Shown piece by piece: positions 1-11,030 of a stretch of 64,000 bases of DNA. A program made the position numbers and the translations under genes. The stretch is from Siphonodentalium dalli (lineage: Eukaryota; Mollusca; Scaphopoda; Gadilida; Siphonodentaliidae): assembly GCA_032622095.1 (NCBI GenBank), contig CP136064.1, forward strand, positions 144,663,954-144,727,953, written 5' to 3'. How positions within the stretch are numbered: position 1 is the first letter of the stretch; each line of letters opens with the position of its first letter. The notes beneath the pieces are model-generated. The model was not told the DNA's origin and did not search any database. It saw nothing but the letters and a program-made list of their open reading frames with translations.

Positions 1-1930
1 GAACCAAAGTCTGAGCTGTTGGATTTTTACAGATCAACCAACATGAGTCCATGTCATCAATTTCTGAATGTTACTTTTCTACATTGAACAGAATAGACTA
101 TATTTTTTTCCCGAAGAGATCAGATAAATCTCACATATTCAATCCTATTTGAGTCCTTGAAACTTGAACAAAACGACTATAACTGGAAGATGGACTTTCT
201 TCATTCAAACTTGAAAATATAGATCTCATTGCTCCTGTTATCAATTTCTATGTCACTCCTGTTACCAAGAGTATAACAAGGAATTATATGAGTGTGTACA
301 GTAGCTTTTTCGAGAAACCTGCCACCAGAGGGAAGGTCACCAAATAGGTAATCCAAACAAAAGTCAAAATAGCGGTGTTTTGAAATCATTTATGCATACC
401 GGAGCACATTAATGAACAAATGAGGCAAGTAGGTTAATTGTAAGTCACTCCTGTTACTGCAATATCATTTCTTTCATCATGTTCGATGTTTCAGAAATAT
501 GTTTTTCATATTCTAGAATGAGTCTTTTATGCAAATCATAAGTGTTTAGTTTTCAAATCCAGATCTACATTTTTAGAAATTTGTCATTAACTGCCATATC
601 TGTCACTCCTGTTACTGTCACTCCTGTTACTTTTTTGGTAACAGGAGTGACAGTAACAGGTGCAATAGATATGTGCAATGCACATTTATTGCCAACAACC
701 CTTTGATTAGCCAGTTCTTGTCAATGAAGATGACCACAAGTCAGTAGTCATCACTTTTCATCACAAGAAGGAAATTCAATATAATCCATTTGAAAAAAAT
801 GAAGTAATAAATATATGTTTTATATTTGTTGTTTGATATCATGCAACTCCCCCACCTCCATTCAGGCAATGGTCAACTTCATTAAATTTGCCACATATAA
901 AATACCAGAAATTTATAGCACAGTTCTGTTCAAAATAAAGACCATAAATTGAAGTCTTGTGTTATACAGCTTCTAACTATGTCTTAATTAAATAAAAAAA
1001 AGTCACATGTGACCTACTAGTATTGAAGAGTCAAATGGATATGAATGATTTGGTATTCCGGTTTGATTTTATACTATATTTCCAACAAGAGTCACATCAG
1101 AGATGCAGGGTATAGTCTTGGTGGCTACAGCAAAATCTTTTGATATTTATTCCAAGTTATCCCACACCAACAAGCAAAACAGTTGCATACCTTTTCTTAA
1201 CTCTCAATATAAACCACAGACAGATCAATTTATACAGGGTGAATTGTGAAAACCCAAACCTATTCTTTATCTGAATCAGCCTATGAGTTGTATCCATCTG
1301 TTGATGCCCTCCAGTCAAGTGCCAGCCAGAGTGTTGACCTGGCCAAACATAGTTAGAGTTTTTACTGAAGATGATCACATACAAAAGCAAGATTCTTGAG
1401 TGATATAACATTATTGTGTACCAAAATTCACCGTATATGGCAACATTGTGAAAACCAGGAGGGTCATTCCTGTTACCAAAATGTCACTCCTGATACCAAT
1501 GTCACTCCTGTTACCAGTGCATATCTATATTTTATTAAAAAAAAACTCATCCAAAGAAAACAGTTATTATTATATTGGGATTGGTACAAAGTGCCGTTAC
1601 TTATGCAAATTTGATAAACTTGGAACTCTTAAGTTCATGGCCTACAGAGTAATCAGTTTTGTACTTTTATGCAATAAATGTGTGAGTTGACCCATGCTTA
1701 TAGAGATTTTAAACATATTCACTATGATGAGCTTATTCAAGCTCAATTATTTCCAAGAAGTAACAAAAGGTAATAACCATAAATATATTTTAGTCGTATG
1801 AAATGACTGCTATTGGTGTAAGCTGATTGTTGTTTGTTAGTAACAGGAGTGACATATTTTACTACTTTGCTTGATTAAGTCATGTTGCCATGGCAATAGG
1901 AATAAAATTCCAGCGTGCCGAAGCAAACCC
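1..1930. repeat. Segment with dispersed GTCACTCCTGTTAC motif
   Basis: No gene is recognised here. The segment carries about nine exact or near-exact copies of GTCACTCCTGTTAC: direct copies near 252, 444, 602, 617, 1463, 1483 and 1500, and inverted copies (GTAACAGGAGTGAC) near 638 and 1840. Copies at 601-630 and 637-660 face each other across a short T-rich spacer and form a hairpin. The density resembles the short-motif arrays inside other elements of this window (3871-5523, 23173-25551), so this may be the right part of a similar element whose left end lies outside the window. No terminal repeat or target duplication was found. Confidence 0.5.
1884..1897. promoter_or_regulatory. X-box-like palindrome GTTGCCATGGCAAT
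   Basis: The 14-mer GTTGCCATGGCAAT contains the perfect palindrome TTGCCATGGCAA and matches the general form of RFX-family X-boxes (two inverted GTTGCC half-sites). There is no adjacent gene to regulate, so this is a sequence match only and may be chance. Confidence 0.15.
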
Positions 1931-2103
1931 TAATTCATGGTGAGTCATCAGGTTCGACATGGAAATGTTTTTTTGTGTGAATTCGAACTTTGAATTTCGC
2001 ATAATGCAATCTTCCAAATTGTACAGTTTTCAAATATTCACCCAAATACAGAATAGCACTGCATATACTACCCCACTGGACAAAACAAGTGTCCACTGTC
2101 ACT

Positions 2104-2213
2104 GCGGCCGAACGGCAAATACACTGCAGATGAACTGCAACTACACCACGGCCGAACGGCAAGTAAACCGCAGCCGAATGGCAACTACACCGCTGCCTAA
2201 TGGCACGTACACT
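2104..2213. repeat. 22-bp minisatellite, five units
   Basis: Five consecutive 22-bp units of the form GCGGCCGAACGGCAAATACA with substitutions run without gaps. The flanking 2214-2360 has nothing recognised. Confidence 0.75.
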
Positions 2214-2359
2214 GTAGTGGAGCGGACGGAACCGATTTCAGAAAGTTTAGTCCATCGGCACCACACACGGGCTTGTGATACATGATTTTGAAGGTTATGA
2301 CATTCCGCATCGGATAGGACCCGGTGTGAAATATACAAATGATGCAAAAGATGATTTTT

Positions 2360-3460
2360 AGCTGATTAAGTGCCAAAATTAAGCAAAAATCCCTGTTTTT
2401 GTAAAATTCGGCAAAATGAGAAATAAAAGTATAGAAACGCGAACATTTTGCGCTAAAATATTGTAGTCTACATATCTCTAGATATTTACTATGATAGTGG
2501 TACGATTTCTCTGATATAACGAAGATTTTTTTTAGATTTATTGTAAAAATAGACAAAACAGCGCAATTTTTCATTTTTTTTGCCTCACTTAATGGGCGAT
2601 AGATCAATATTGTTCTGACCGGGGATATCGTATATAGCCTAGAAAGGTGAGTACATATATACCGCATACAACAGTATGCTGAATATGTCATCACATTTAA
2701 CACGTGATGTGTTATGTAAGATTATTTCAACCCTCATCCCAAAATTCAGCAAAAAGTCACTGTTTTAGGGAAATTCGGCACAAATGAACACAAAAGAACA
2801 GGTATTCGGGATATGTTTGTGCTACGATATAGCAGGTTACACACTTATACATACAGAGTAATGCAATGCCATGATTGCGGTGATAGATGTAAAAATTTCT
2901 TAAATTTACGTGGAAAATAGACAAAAAATCATTCATTTTCAGTTGTTTCGCCCCTCTTAATAGGCGATTCTTCAGTATTGCATTGAATGGAGATCCCGTA
3001 TATAATATAGAAACTTGTGGAAATATATACTGCATATGATTGTAGGATAAGGATGTCATTCTTTGTCATAGATGCTATGTGGTGGTAGATTGTGTCACCC
3101 CCACCCCAAAATTCAAAAGAAACAAAAGCAGTTTTAGAAATTTCGGTATGGCAGAATACAAAAGCACAACTCCGATCATTTTGTGCTATTATAATGAAGT
3201 GTACCCACTTCGAGATATACATTATGATAACGTCATGGTATAATTTACAGATGGCAACATTTCGGGGTTTTCTGATGAAAGTAGACCGAAAATCGTGAAA
3301 TATAAACTTGTTTTGCCCCTCTATATACATGGGTGATAATTCCATTCCATTTTTAACAATAATCCAGGACAAACTGTCAAGAGTTGACGAGACACATAAT
3401 GCATATGAATGTTTTCGGATTGTATCATCTTCTGTCGCATTTGTTTGGTTACGGTATTGC
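2360..3460. repeat. Three diverged ~366-bp tandem units
   Basis: Units begin near 2364, 2729 and 3096. Each opens with a block like CCCCAAAATTCAGCAAAAA, followed by a GTTTTAGGGAAATTCGGCA-like block, then a region ending in a GGCGAT-type block and a run with ATATATACCGCATA. Spacings are about 365 and 367 bp. Open frames here differ between units and look incidental. Similar arrays occur at 17550-18190 and 20860-21850. Confidence 0.65.
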
Positions 3461-3868
3461 ACCCATCGCCACAACAATACAATACATTGCAAGATGAGAC
3501 AAACACGGAATATTCCTATACACATTTATGCATTATACACATACCTTATCAAGCTGAGGCTTTTGATAGTTACTTGAGTTGAAGAAATTACATCATTGTA
3601 TATGTTTACTTCGCATAATATAGCTTCACAGTTGTATAAGATTATACATATTTGGAGGTTTAGTGATTGTTAATAACCAGGTTCAGCCACAGTACATGTA
3701 ACTTGTAACGTGTGTTGCCATTACCAACGGAATCACCTGACTCACATGACCATTCCGCTTACACGTACAACATCAAACAACCGTTTAGACGTTTTGTGTC
3801 AAATGTGCAGCATTGCGAAATGTGTATATCAGAGGGGTGTCCAATCTTTATATCAATCGACGAACCTG
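3461..3868. other. Unassigned sequence
   Basis: AT-rich sequence without a recognisable gene or repeat. It ends at a TG dinucleotide that borders the next element. Confidence 0.4.
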
Positions 3869-4129
3869 TGCTTACCCTTACCAAAATGTCCTAGGATATC
3901 CTAGGAATTCCTAGGATATCCTAGGAATAAAAACTTGGAAATGTTAGGAAAATTCCTTGGAAATCCTAGGATATCCTAGGATTAGAGACCTTGGAAAAGC
4001 TGGGAAATCCTTGGGGCGGTATTGGCCTGTTTCAAGTTCGGAAAACCTTGGAATACCTCAGCAAATTAAACCGAGCTTATCCAAGGATTTCCAAGCTTTA
4101 CAAAATCTTAATCCTAACTTTACCAAGCT

Positions 4130-4480
4130 TTACCAAGGTTTCCAATCTAGCTTTACCTAGTTTTACCAAGCTTTACCAAGGTTCCAGCCTAACTTTACCT
4201 AGCTTTACCAAGCTTTACCAAGGTTCCAGCCTAGCTTTACCTAGCTTTACCAAGCTTTACCAAGGTTCCAGCCTAGCTTTACCTAGCTTTACCAAGCTTT
4301 ACCAAGGTTCCAGCTCAGCTTTTCCAAGCTTTACCAAGGTTCCAGCCTAGCTTTTCCAAGCTTTACCAAGCTTTACCAAGCTTTCCAACCTAACTTTACC
4401 AAGCTTTACCAAGGTTGTAAATGACCTTGGCCAAGGTTGCAACCCAGCTTTACCAAGCTTTACCAAGGTTGCAATTGTTT
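4130..4480. repeat. Minisatellite of CTTTACCAAGCTTTACCAAGG units
   Basis: At least seven tandem units with a period near 45 bp read as variants of CAGCCTAGCTTTACCTAGC followed by TTTACCAAGCTTTACCAAGG. It lies inside the type B element. Confidence 0.8.
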
Positions 4481-5054
4481 TGTATTTAAAAGGTGAAAAT
4501 CTCTAATGACACTGCAAAGGCTTCAACTTTGACAATATTATCATCATTAATGATACAATCTCTTGAAATTTACAACAGTCATGAACCATGCCATATAAAC
4601 ATTCATGATATTATTCATTCAAAGTTCACTTTTCAGTTAGAATTTTGTTATTCTATTTAAATTGAGATAAATGGTACCTTATACCCTGTAAAATGTATAG
4701 AATAATATTCACAGGTATATGTTTATGGATCTGAGGTATATGGAGTGTGATAAAACAGTTAAATTAGATAAATTAGCTGAGAATATATAATGATAGAGAC
4801 AAGCCTTTGGGTAGTGGTCCTGAAGGTTATTCTTGGAAATGGTAAAATAATTGTTAACATAATATCATAAATAAAAATATCACTACAACCATATTCTATG
4901 AGTCAAATAGAAAACATTAGGGCCACACAAGCAATAACTTACCTGAAGATTGTTGTGATAAAACATGGATTTAAACTCAGTGCAACAGTTAATTCAAAAT
5001 GCTGCCACAGACAACAGTGACGTCTGCATAGTCATGTGACCCAGTCATGTGACC

Positions 5055-5420
5055 TACAACTAAGCTTTACCAAGCTTTTCCAAGGATTTCCAAGCTTTAC
5101 TTAACTTTACCAAGGTTTGATTAGGATTTCCGAGCTTTTCCAAGCTTTTCCAAGCTTTTCCAAGCTTTTCCAAGCTTTTCCAAGCTTTTCCCACTTTATG
5201 TGCAACCTTGGTAAAGCTTGGTAAAGTTAGGTAAAATTTAGATCCAAGCTTTACTCAGCTTTACCAAGGTTTGGTCAACACTGAGTCAAGGATTTCCAAG
5301 CTTTTCCAAGCTTTTCAAAGGTTTAACTTTATGTGACAACGTTGGTAAACCTTAGATCCAAGCTTTACTTAGCTTTACCAAGGTTCCAACCAAGGATTTC
5401 CAAACTTTGCTGAAGAGTAC
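5055..5420. repeat. Second CCAAGCTTTTCC array
   Basis: Short tandem units of CCAAGCTTTT (six in a row near 5127-5190) are mixed with CAAGGATTTCCAAGC and GCTTTACCAAGG. This is the right-hand counterpart of the 4130-4480 array. Confidence 0.75.
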
Positions 5421-5523
5421 ATTTTTTCATTCAAAAAGCTTGGATCAAACCTAGGAAATCCTATGAATTCCTAGGATTCCCAAACTTCTTAAAAAAAGCT
5501 TGGATTTCTTTTTGCAAGGGTAG

Positions 5524-5808
5524 TGAACTTTTGTTAAATTCTTCAGCAGCGGTGACCACGCCGTTATTTTTCCCAAATGGGTCGTTGGTACAAACTTCCT
5601 TTACACCGTAGGTCGTCTGCAACCTGGAACCGATGGAAGCCAAAGTTTGTTTGTATCTGGGTGCATAAATGTTCTCCAATGCGGTCGCATAGCCTACTAT
5701 TCTTCGATACACATAGAGGGTTTTTAGCGACCAATGGGCATGAACTACCCACGGCTCAACCCTGCAAGTTGAGCCAAGGGGTCGTGTTTGGAATGAACCT
5801 GCAGCCAC
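5524..5808 (-). pseudogene. Unidentified coding-like fragment
   Basis: An uninterrupted minus-strand frame of about 95 residues precedes the point where the type B element begins. It includes the stretches RIVGYATALENIY and YKQTLASIGSRLQTTYGV, with ordinary amino-acid composition. I do not recognise the family. The frame enters the type B element, where its last residues come from repeat DNA, so if this was a gene the insertion broke it. Possible origins are a retroelement pol fragment or a host exon. No splice signals were confirmed. Confidence 0.3.
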
Positions 5809-6049
5809 CCGGGACTTGATGTTCCCCCCATGGCTGCCACTTCCCTTTAATCATATAATAGAATATTTGTTTTACATCAACGGTACTGTACAACCAGTAT
5901 ATAGACTGTATTTCTGTGGCTCTCCTATCTGGGAGTCATCATCCACGACTTTGCCCTATGGGGACCTTCCCACAGTATTTGGGGTTTTAATGCATCACGA
6001 TCTTCTTGGTCACAGCCATCAAATCGAGCCTTGTCATCAACCTTCTTTA

Positions 6050-6890
6050 ATTCTATATATCGTCCTTGATTCCCCCTTGGGGTACCATGGAGCCGTTTTT
6101 GGGTTGGGCCATATTTCTTGGAATATGATGACGAACAGATGCCATAATATCTCCAAGGCCTTGGTCATTACATGTCAAATTTATCTGACCATGTATGTCT
6201 GCTAATGTGTCAGGAAGAATATATTTCTCCTGTGCATTTGGTTTCACTTCAGGATAGGGTAGTTTTGGTTCAGCTCTTTGAAACCCATCCTCATTGCTTA
6301 TATGGTAGCAGAAAGTACTGCTGTATTGTCATGTGATCATATAGACCCATAATAGGTTGGTTAAGCTTTCTGAGCATTTGTTAATTTCCAGACCTTCCAG
6401 GAGTCACATATGGCATATTCTGCCAATATCTGTGTTCTCTACCATAGCTGGTGCCTGATCCATGCTGCTTATCGAGGTATAAGTGGACTCGTGTGCTACA
6501 TCATTTATGTAACATATGGTATTTATCTTCCGATAAGTAGTCATACAGTTTCTTGAGAGCATGGAAACTGTTGCTCCAGTACCAATCAGAAACCTCACTG
6601 GCTGCCCATACAGATTGCAATCTAAATACAGCTCCCCTCTTCAGAAGAACTGTATCTAACAAACTCGTTGGAGTTACGATGTCCACTTGTGTTCTGCTGG
6701 TCTCCCCTACCACAATATGCATTATGGCACATATCGCGTGGATTGTGAGAAGTTCTGCATCTGGTGCGTTCTTTGTATTCGTTCGTGTTATAATCAGGAT
6801 TATCATTATAATTATGTCTCCATTGTCTATCGTCACGACAGTCCCTCCAGGACTCATTTGTGTTACCATTTTTATACGCCCGTTTGAAAA
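6050..6890 (-). pseudogene. Ty3/Gypsy relic: zinc-knuckle region, protease and downstream segment
   Basis: Read on the minus strand, a cysteine/histidine-rich segment (about 6690-6790) resembling a degraded gag zinc knuckle is followed by RFLIGTGATVSMLS (6598 downward). This corresponds to the retropepsin active-site region, normally D-T/S-G-A. Here the catalytic Asp is replaced by Gly, so the protease would be inactive. Further on, ILPDTLADIHGQINLT (6247-6053) resembles the linker between protease and reverse transcriptase in Gypsy polyproteins. Stops and frame changes separate these parts, and the reverse transcriptase is absent. This continues the gag fragment at 7573-8328 across an insertion. 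Confidence 0.6.
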
Positions 6891-6891
6891 A

Positions 6892-7568
6892 ATGGCCGTA
6901 TTATAGTATTGGTCTGTCCGTCCGCCCGTCCGGGCGTCCGTTAACCTGGTTTCCGGATGATAACTTTAGTTAGAGTGAACCAATATAATAAAATTTGGTA
7001 TGTGGGTTTACTAGCCGAAAAGTAAGTTCAAGTTCGAATTTGGGTTCCGCCCGCCAATTTTCACTGGAGTTTAAATATGCCCCTTATTTGACGTTTTTTG
7101 ACTTAGAAAATCCTTGAAATTTGTTGTCCGGATGATAACTTTAGTATAGTTTATCGGAATGAATCCAAATTTGGTATATTACTTTCTCCCACCAAAACAC
7201 AGGTCAAGTTCGAACTTGGGTTCTGTCCGACCATTTTTGGCAGAGTTATGCCCCTTTTTCGACTCGATTTTGGAATGTTTATACGCAAAACCCATTTTTT
7301 TTGTGGATTACATATATCAAAATACAGCTCAAGTCCGATTTTCGTTTTAATCCGATAATTTTTGCGAGAGTTATGGCCCCTTTTTTTACGTAATTTGACT
7401 TAGAAAATCCCTGAAATTTGTTGTCCGGATGATAACTTTAGTTAGAGTGAACCGATTTCAATCAAATTTGGTATGTGGGTTTATTAGGAGAAAAGGCAGC
7501 TCAAGTTCGAATTTGGGTTCCATCCGCCAATTTTCCCCAGAGAGGGCGTATTTTGGTTCTCCAAGTTT
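6892..7568. mobile_element. TCCGTC-type repeat element inserted in the Gypsy relic
   Basis: The short inverted ends are ATACGCCC (left) and GGGCGTAT (right), with TTT next to each. Near the left end is a run of TCCGTCC/GCCCGTCC repeats. The interior holds imperfect units beginning GGATGATAACTTTAGT (near 6955, 7133 and 7427) and AAATTTGGTATGTGGGTTT. Related elements lie at 18569-18910 and 56896-57487. No coding capacity is seen. The insertion separates two parts of the same Gypsy relic. Confidence 0.6.
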
Positions 7569-7572
7569 GTCA

Positions 7573-8021
7573 TTCTTTGTTAATGATGGGTGATAATTCA
7601 ATTGTTAACCTCTTCACATCAGTCAATATTTGTTTTATGTCCTTCATCTCAGAGATGGACTGTGATGTCTCGGACGGTTGTGAGCTATTTTAAGCTTTCC
7701 CATTAGAACCAGTTTGGGGCTTCAGTTCATCTCTTATCTTTTTTAGTTCTTCAAACTCTATATTTTTTCTTTGTGTTGTGTCTGCTTCATTTACTACCCT
7801 AGCCTATAGTGTTTAGCCCTATGTTTTTCAGACTTGGCAAAAGCCTCTAATTCAAATGCATGTCTTATGCTCTCACCAAGAGAGCCCAGTCGTGCTTGTT
7901 GTACAATGAGCCGTATATATATCTGGATCATACAACCCACCAATGAATTGGTCCTTTGCCAAGGTGTCTCTCAACTCATGTGTTGCAGTATGATATAATA
8001 TATTGGTCAGACGTCGGTAAC

Positions 8022-8057
<36 letters not shown>

Positions 8058-8328
8058 TTGCCCTTTGCCGTCGTGCACGCAATTGTACCATCTGGTCAGT
8101 CTGGTTTTTGGCAGCAAATCAGCGTTTTATCGCACCAAGAAGAACGTTGTAGTCTTCTTCTCGTCCTGGGAGTAGGTCACTGAGTGTTCCTTGCGCCAAT
8201 CCTCTCAAGGATGCGCATAGATAAAGGCCCATGTCATCAGTTTCCAATCCATTTATATTGGAACAAATTTCAAAGTGTGCTTGGTAATCTAACCATGATC
8301 TTGTGACATCATAGCTATCTGGTGTCAC
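7573..8328 (-). pseudogene. Ty3/Gypsy gag relic
   Basis: Minus-strand frames give RSWLDYQAHFEICSNINGL and GLYLCASLRGLAQGTLSDLL (8328-8119), then RRLTNILYHTATHELRDTLA with KDQFIGGLYD (8091-7873), then a GESIRHAFELEAFAKSE-like segment near 7880-7800. This order and wording match the retrotransposon gag domain of Ty3/Gypsy elements in invertebrates. A run of 35 cytosines (plus strand) sits inside the coding region, reads as poly-glycine in this frame, and coincides with a frame change. The relic is not functional; the knuckle and protease parts lie at 6050-6890. Confidence 0.7.
8023..8057. repeat. Homopolymer run of 35 C
   Basis: An uninterrupted cytosine run lies within the gag relic. It is probably length-unstable and its assembled length may be wrong. 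Confidence 0.95.
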
Positions 8329-8329
8329 A

Positions 8330-8829
8330 AATTGTTTCCGTATTCACCGGATTTTCTAGAAAAAAATTGGTTCAGGCGATATTTAGCGCAATGCATTACA
8401 ATGGATGCCTACCGTAAATCATTATTTGCTGTGTTGGAACTTGACAGCTTACACATAATAACCTACTGCACGCATGAATTACGCATATGGTGCTACAGGT
8501 ACATCACTAGAATATGTGTTCTTTCTATCAATTGTCGATTTTCAATAGCTGTAGTGACGATTACGGTGGGCGGTATGCTTTTCATTTTATTCTGAAGCCT
8601 TTATAAAACTAAATATTAGTGTCAAATAATGTATGTAGTCAAAATAACATCATCCCTTTATTGTATTCTCTACCAAGATTCCTATAGGTATGATTGTAGT
8701 CATCATTGTTAGAAAATGAACTCTGCAGTATGCCAGTATCGGAGAACCACTTGCTCTCATTTTGAAACACCAAACTCCTCTTCCGCTACTTTTGTTTTTG
8801 CAAGGGAAGGACATTACTCGTTGTGAGGC
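8330..8829. other. Unassigned sequence
   Basis: No gene or clear repeat was recognised. Open frames are short and have no family resemblance. Confidence 0.4.
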
Positions 8830-9024
8830 TAGTTTTATGGTTTGGGTCACCCGCTGGGTGATTTGTGACTTCAGTTGGATGGTTTTGGGGCACCAGTTGG
8901 TGGTTTGTTAACATTGAGTGGTTTGGGACACTCGCAATAGATTTTAGACACTGGTTATGTGCACTGGGACACTGCGTGGCCGATTGGGTCATTGATTGGG
9001 CCGTTTGGGACACCATAGTTGAAT
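8830..9024. repeat. GGTTTGGGACACT minisatellite, left of the 7.6-kb palindrome
   Basis: Degenerate ~21-bp units such as GGTTTGGGACACTCGCAATAG and GGTTTTGGGGCACCAGTTGG are all in one orientation. The same array resumes at 16680 on the far side of the palindromic element, indicating that the element inserted into it. Confidence 0.7.
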
Positions 9025-9026
9025 TT

Positions 9027-11030
9027 GTCTAGGCTGTGTTGGGGGGTGACCGTCGCACATCGGGGGAATTTATGCGACCATCATTTTCTTATGGGAAAAT
9101 TACTCTAGTTTTCTAATTCAGAGGGCGCCGAGCCATTATAGGTGACAAAATATAACTTTTCACTATGTTTCATAGGGTACCCTACCTAAAAAATGAGGTT
9201 TCAGAGGTTAACATGCATTAGCCAACTGGTTAATAGGGCATCAAAATCGGAAAGATTGTAAACATATTTGCAAATTATGGAACGAATGTAGACACTTTAA
9301 TAATCAGATTCAACATCGTTTTACTGCTTTCGTTCTGATTTGGTGACTCCATGGTAAAGAATGTAACAAGGCGTGTCAAAAATGCATGGCGATTCAGACA
9401 AAATGTCATGTGTCAACTCTGTACAAACATAACATATCTGCCAAATACTTCCGAGTTATATACTTTTGTAAATGGTAGGGTATTCCCTACATAATGATGT
9501 TCCTACTTACATAATACCTCTCCAAGTATTGACATAATAGACAAAAACTTAACCCTCCCCCAATTTCACAAATAACCACATAGATGCGTCCATGCAGTTT
9601 GTGTCCAGACAATGCACAGTTTACCTTGTCATATGGTGTAGAATCGTACGGGGACACTGATAATGTAAACCATCGTTCAAATCCTAGATTAGGAAGGTAA
9701 TTAAATCCAAGATGGGGTCCAAGATGGCCACCAATTTATATATTGACACTCTATACACCAGATGTATGCTAATTGGACTAGATCAACGCGAGTGCTTTAT
9801 ATAATATGGCATTTATTGGATGGAGTCTGTATCTTAATACGTATAAGGCAACTGGCTATGTAAAAACCGATGATGGAGACCAAAATGGCCACCAAAATAA
9901 ACAGAACTGTTCCGATAAAACGACCAACTTCTGAGTTGCAAGAACATCGCATGGTATGACTGTTGTAGCTTATTTGTTCATACTCATATGTCATTGTGGC
10001 CAATGTGATCCGTATCTGAAGAAACTAGGGTCATTAAGATAGTAACTGTTCATTACGCTCTCGAAATAACGACATTATATAATGTCAAATTGCCTAAATA
10101 GGACCGAATTTCAACCTGACATCCAAGCATTTGGTGGTATATACATGTATGTCAATGTTCTCCTACACGATGCTACAACTGCAAGCATCCACATTACTAT
10201 AGCAATAATGGAAGCCACAATGCCGATTAAAACATGACTATGCACTACTAGTTATATATTCAATTATCAATAACTAAAGGAGTTGTTCCATACTAGTAAC
10301 ACATTAGACCCGCAATCATAAACCGTCTGGAGATAACGGACCTCAATCTCTATTCCCGATAATTGTGGATATGTTGTTTATACGAAAAGGTTGGGCAACT
10401 TTGTTCACATTACCCCGCTAATGTTGTCAATTGCTAACCATGGTAGTTGGTTTCTACGTTTAAAGAAGTGATGTTCCAATGTAATAACGGACAATAATCA
10501 CCAGCAATTTAGACCAAACAAAAATTGTTTTCTCTACATTTCCTCGGGGTGCCAGCACGCACGGAAATGGGTGTTTGCATAAGCAGTTCTAATTAGTATT
10601 TGTTTAGTACTTCTCAACTCTGAGCATTTATATAACAATAAATGGTTACAGGTTCGTTGCAAATACTCATTTTGTGAACTATTCGCAGTGGCAACCAATA
10701 GTTTAAATAAATTTCCCACAAACGTACTTTATTCATGGGTGTCTCAGTAGTGGTTGGCAAGTTAATTCACAGGTGTGTGCCCTCACTTCCATATTATTTT
10801 GTTTCACACCGGCAGTCCAAGATTCATGTCGCTGTTGCAATATATTAATACATCTATTGAGTGTTTTATTATGATGTTCACCCATTTTCGTCAAGAGGCG
10901 AAGAAATGATAAATTTCTACCATATTTTATATTGGATAAGGCCTACCAATTCATAGATAATTTCGTTAGATATTTAACCATCGATAACATGATTTCACCA
11001 TGCCAGTAATTATCAGCACTGAGTAACATA
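9027..11030 (+). repeat. Left inverted arm of the 7.6-kb element
   Basis: Pairs with 14790-16659. Pairing is clear to about 10860 and weakens towards 11030. Contains ATCCAAGATGGGGTCCAAGA near 9707 and a GACCAAAATGGCCACC block near 9878, resembling the ATGGCGGCC units of 39359-44406. Confidence 0.7.

Larger units (their letters stand above)
3871..5523. mobile_element. Non-autonomous element with CCAAGCTTTACC arrays (type B)
   Basis: The proposed ends are CTTACCCTTACCAAAATG on the left and, read inward from the right, CTACCCTTGCAAAAAG. Both are bordered by TG (3869-3870 and 5524-5525), consistent with a 2-bp target duplication. Inside, two dense arrays (about 3890-4480 and 5055-5480) are built from TTACCAAGCTTTACCAAGG, CCAAGGATTTCCAAG and the palindromes CCTAGGATATCCTAGG and CCTAGGAATTCCTAGG. 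The middle (4490-5040) is AT-rich with nothing recognised. There is no transposase. Frames such as 3991-4350 encode only translations of the repeat. Class is unknown; see the TG-flanked group in the findings. Confidence 0.6.

Noticed and set aside
1959-2285. 108-codon frame over the 22-bp repeat
   Set aside because: No family resemblance; overlaps equally long antisense frames.
2929-3525. 198-codon minus-strand frame
   Set aside because: Falls on the ~366-bp tandem units, is not preserved in the neighbouring units, and has no recognisable domain.
3991-4350. 119-codon plus-strand frame with repeated LPSFTKLYQGSS
   Set aside because: It is the direct translation of the CTTTACCAAGCTTTACCAAGG minisatellite, whose period happens to keep the frame open; no independent coding signal.
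7956-8183. Plus-strand frame containing a poly-proline run
   Set aside because: It is the antisense of the gag relic across the C homopolymer.
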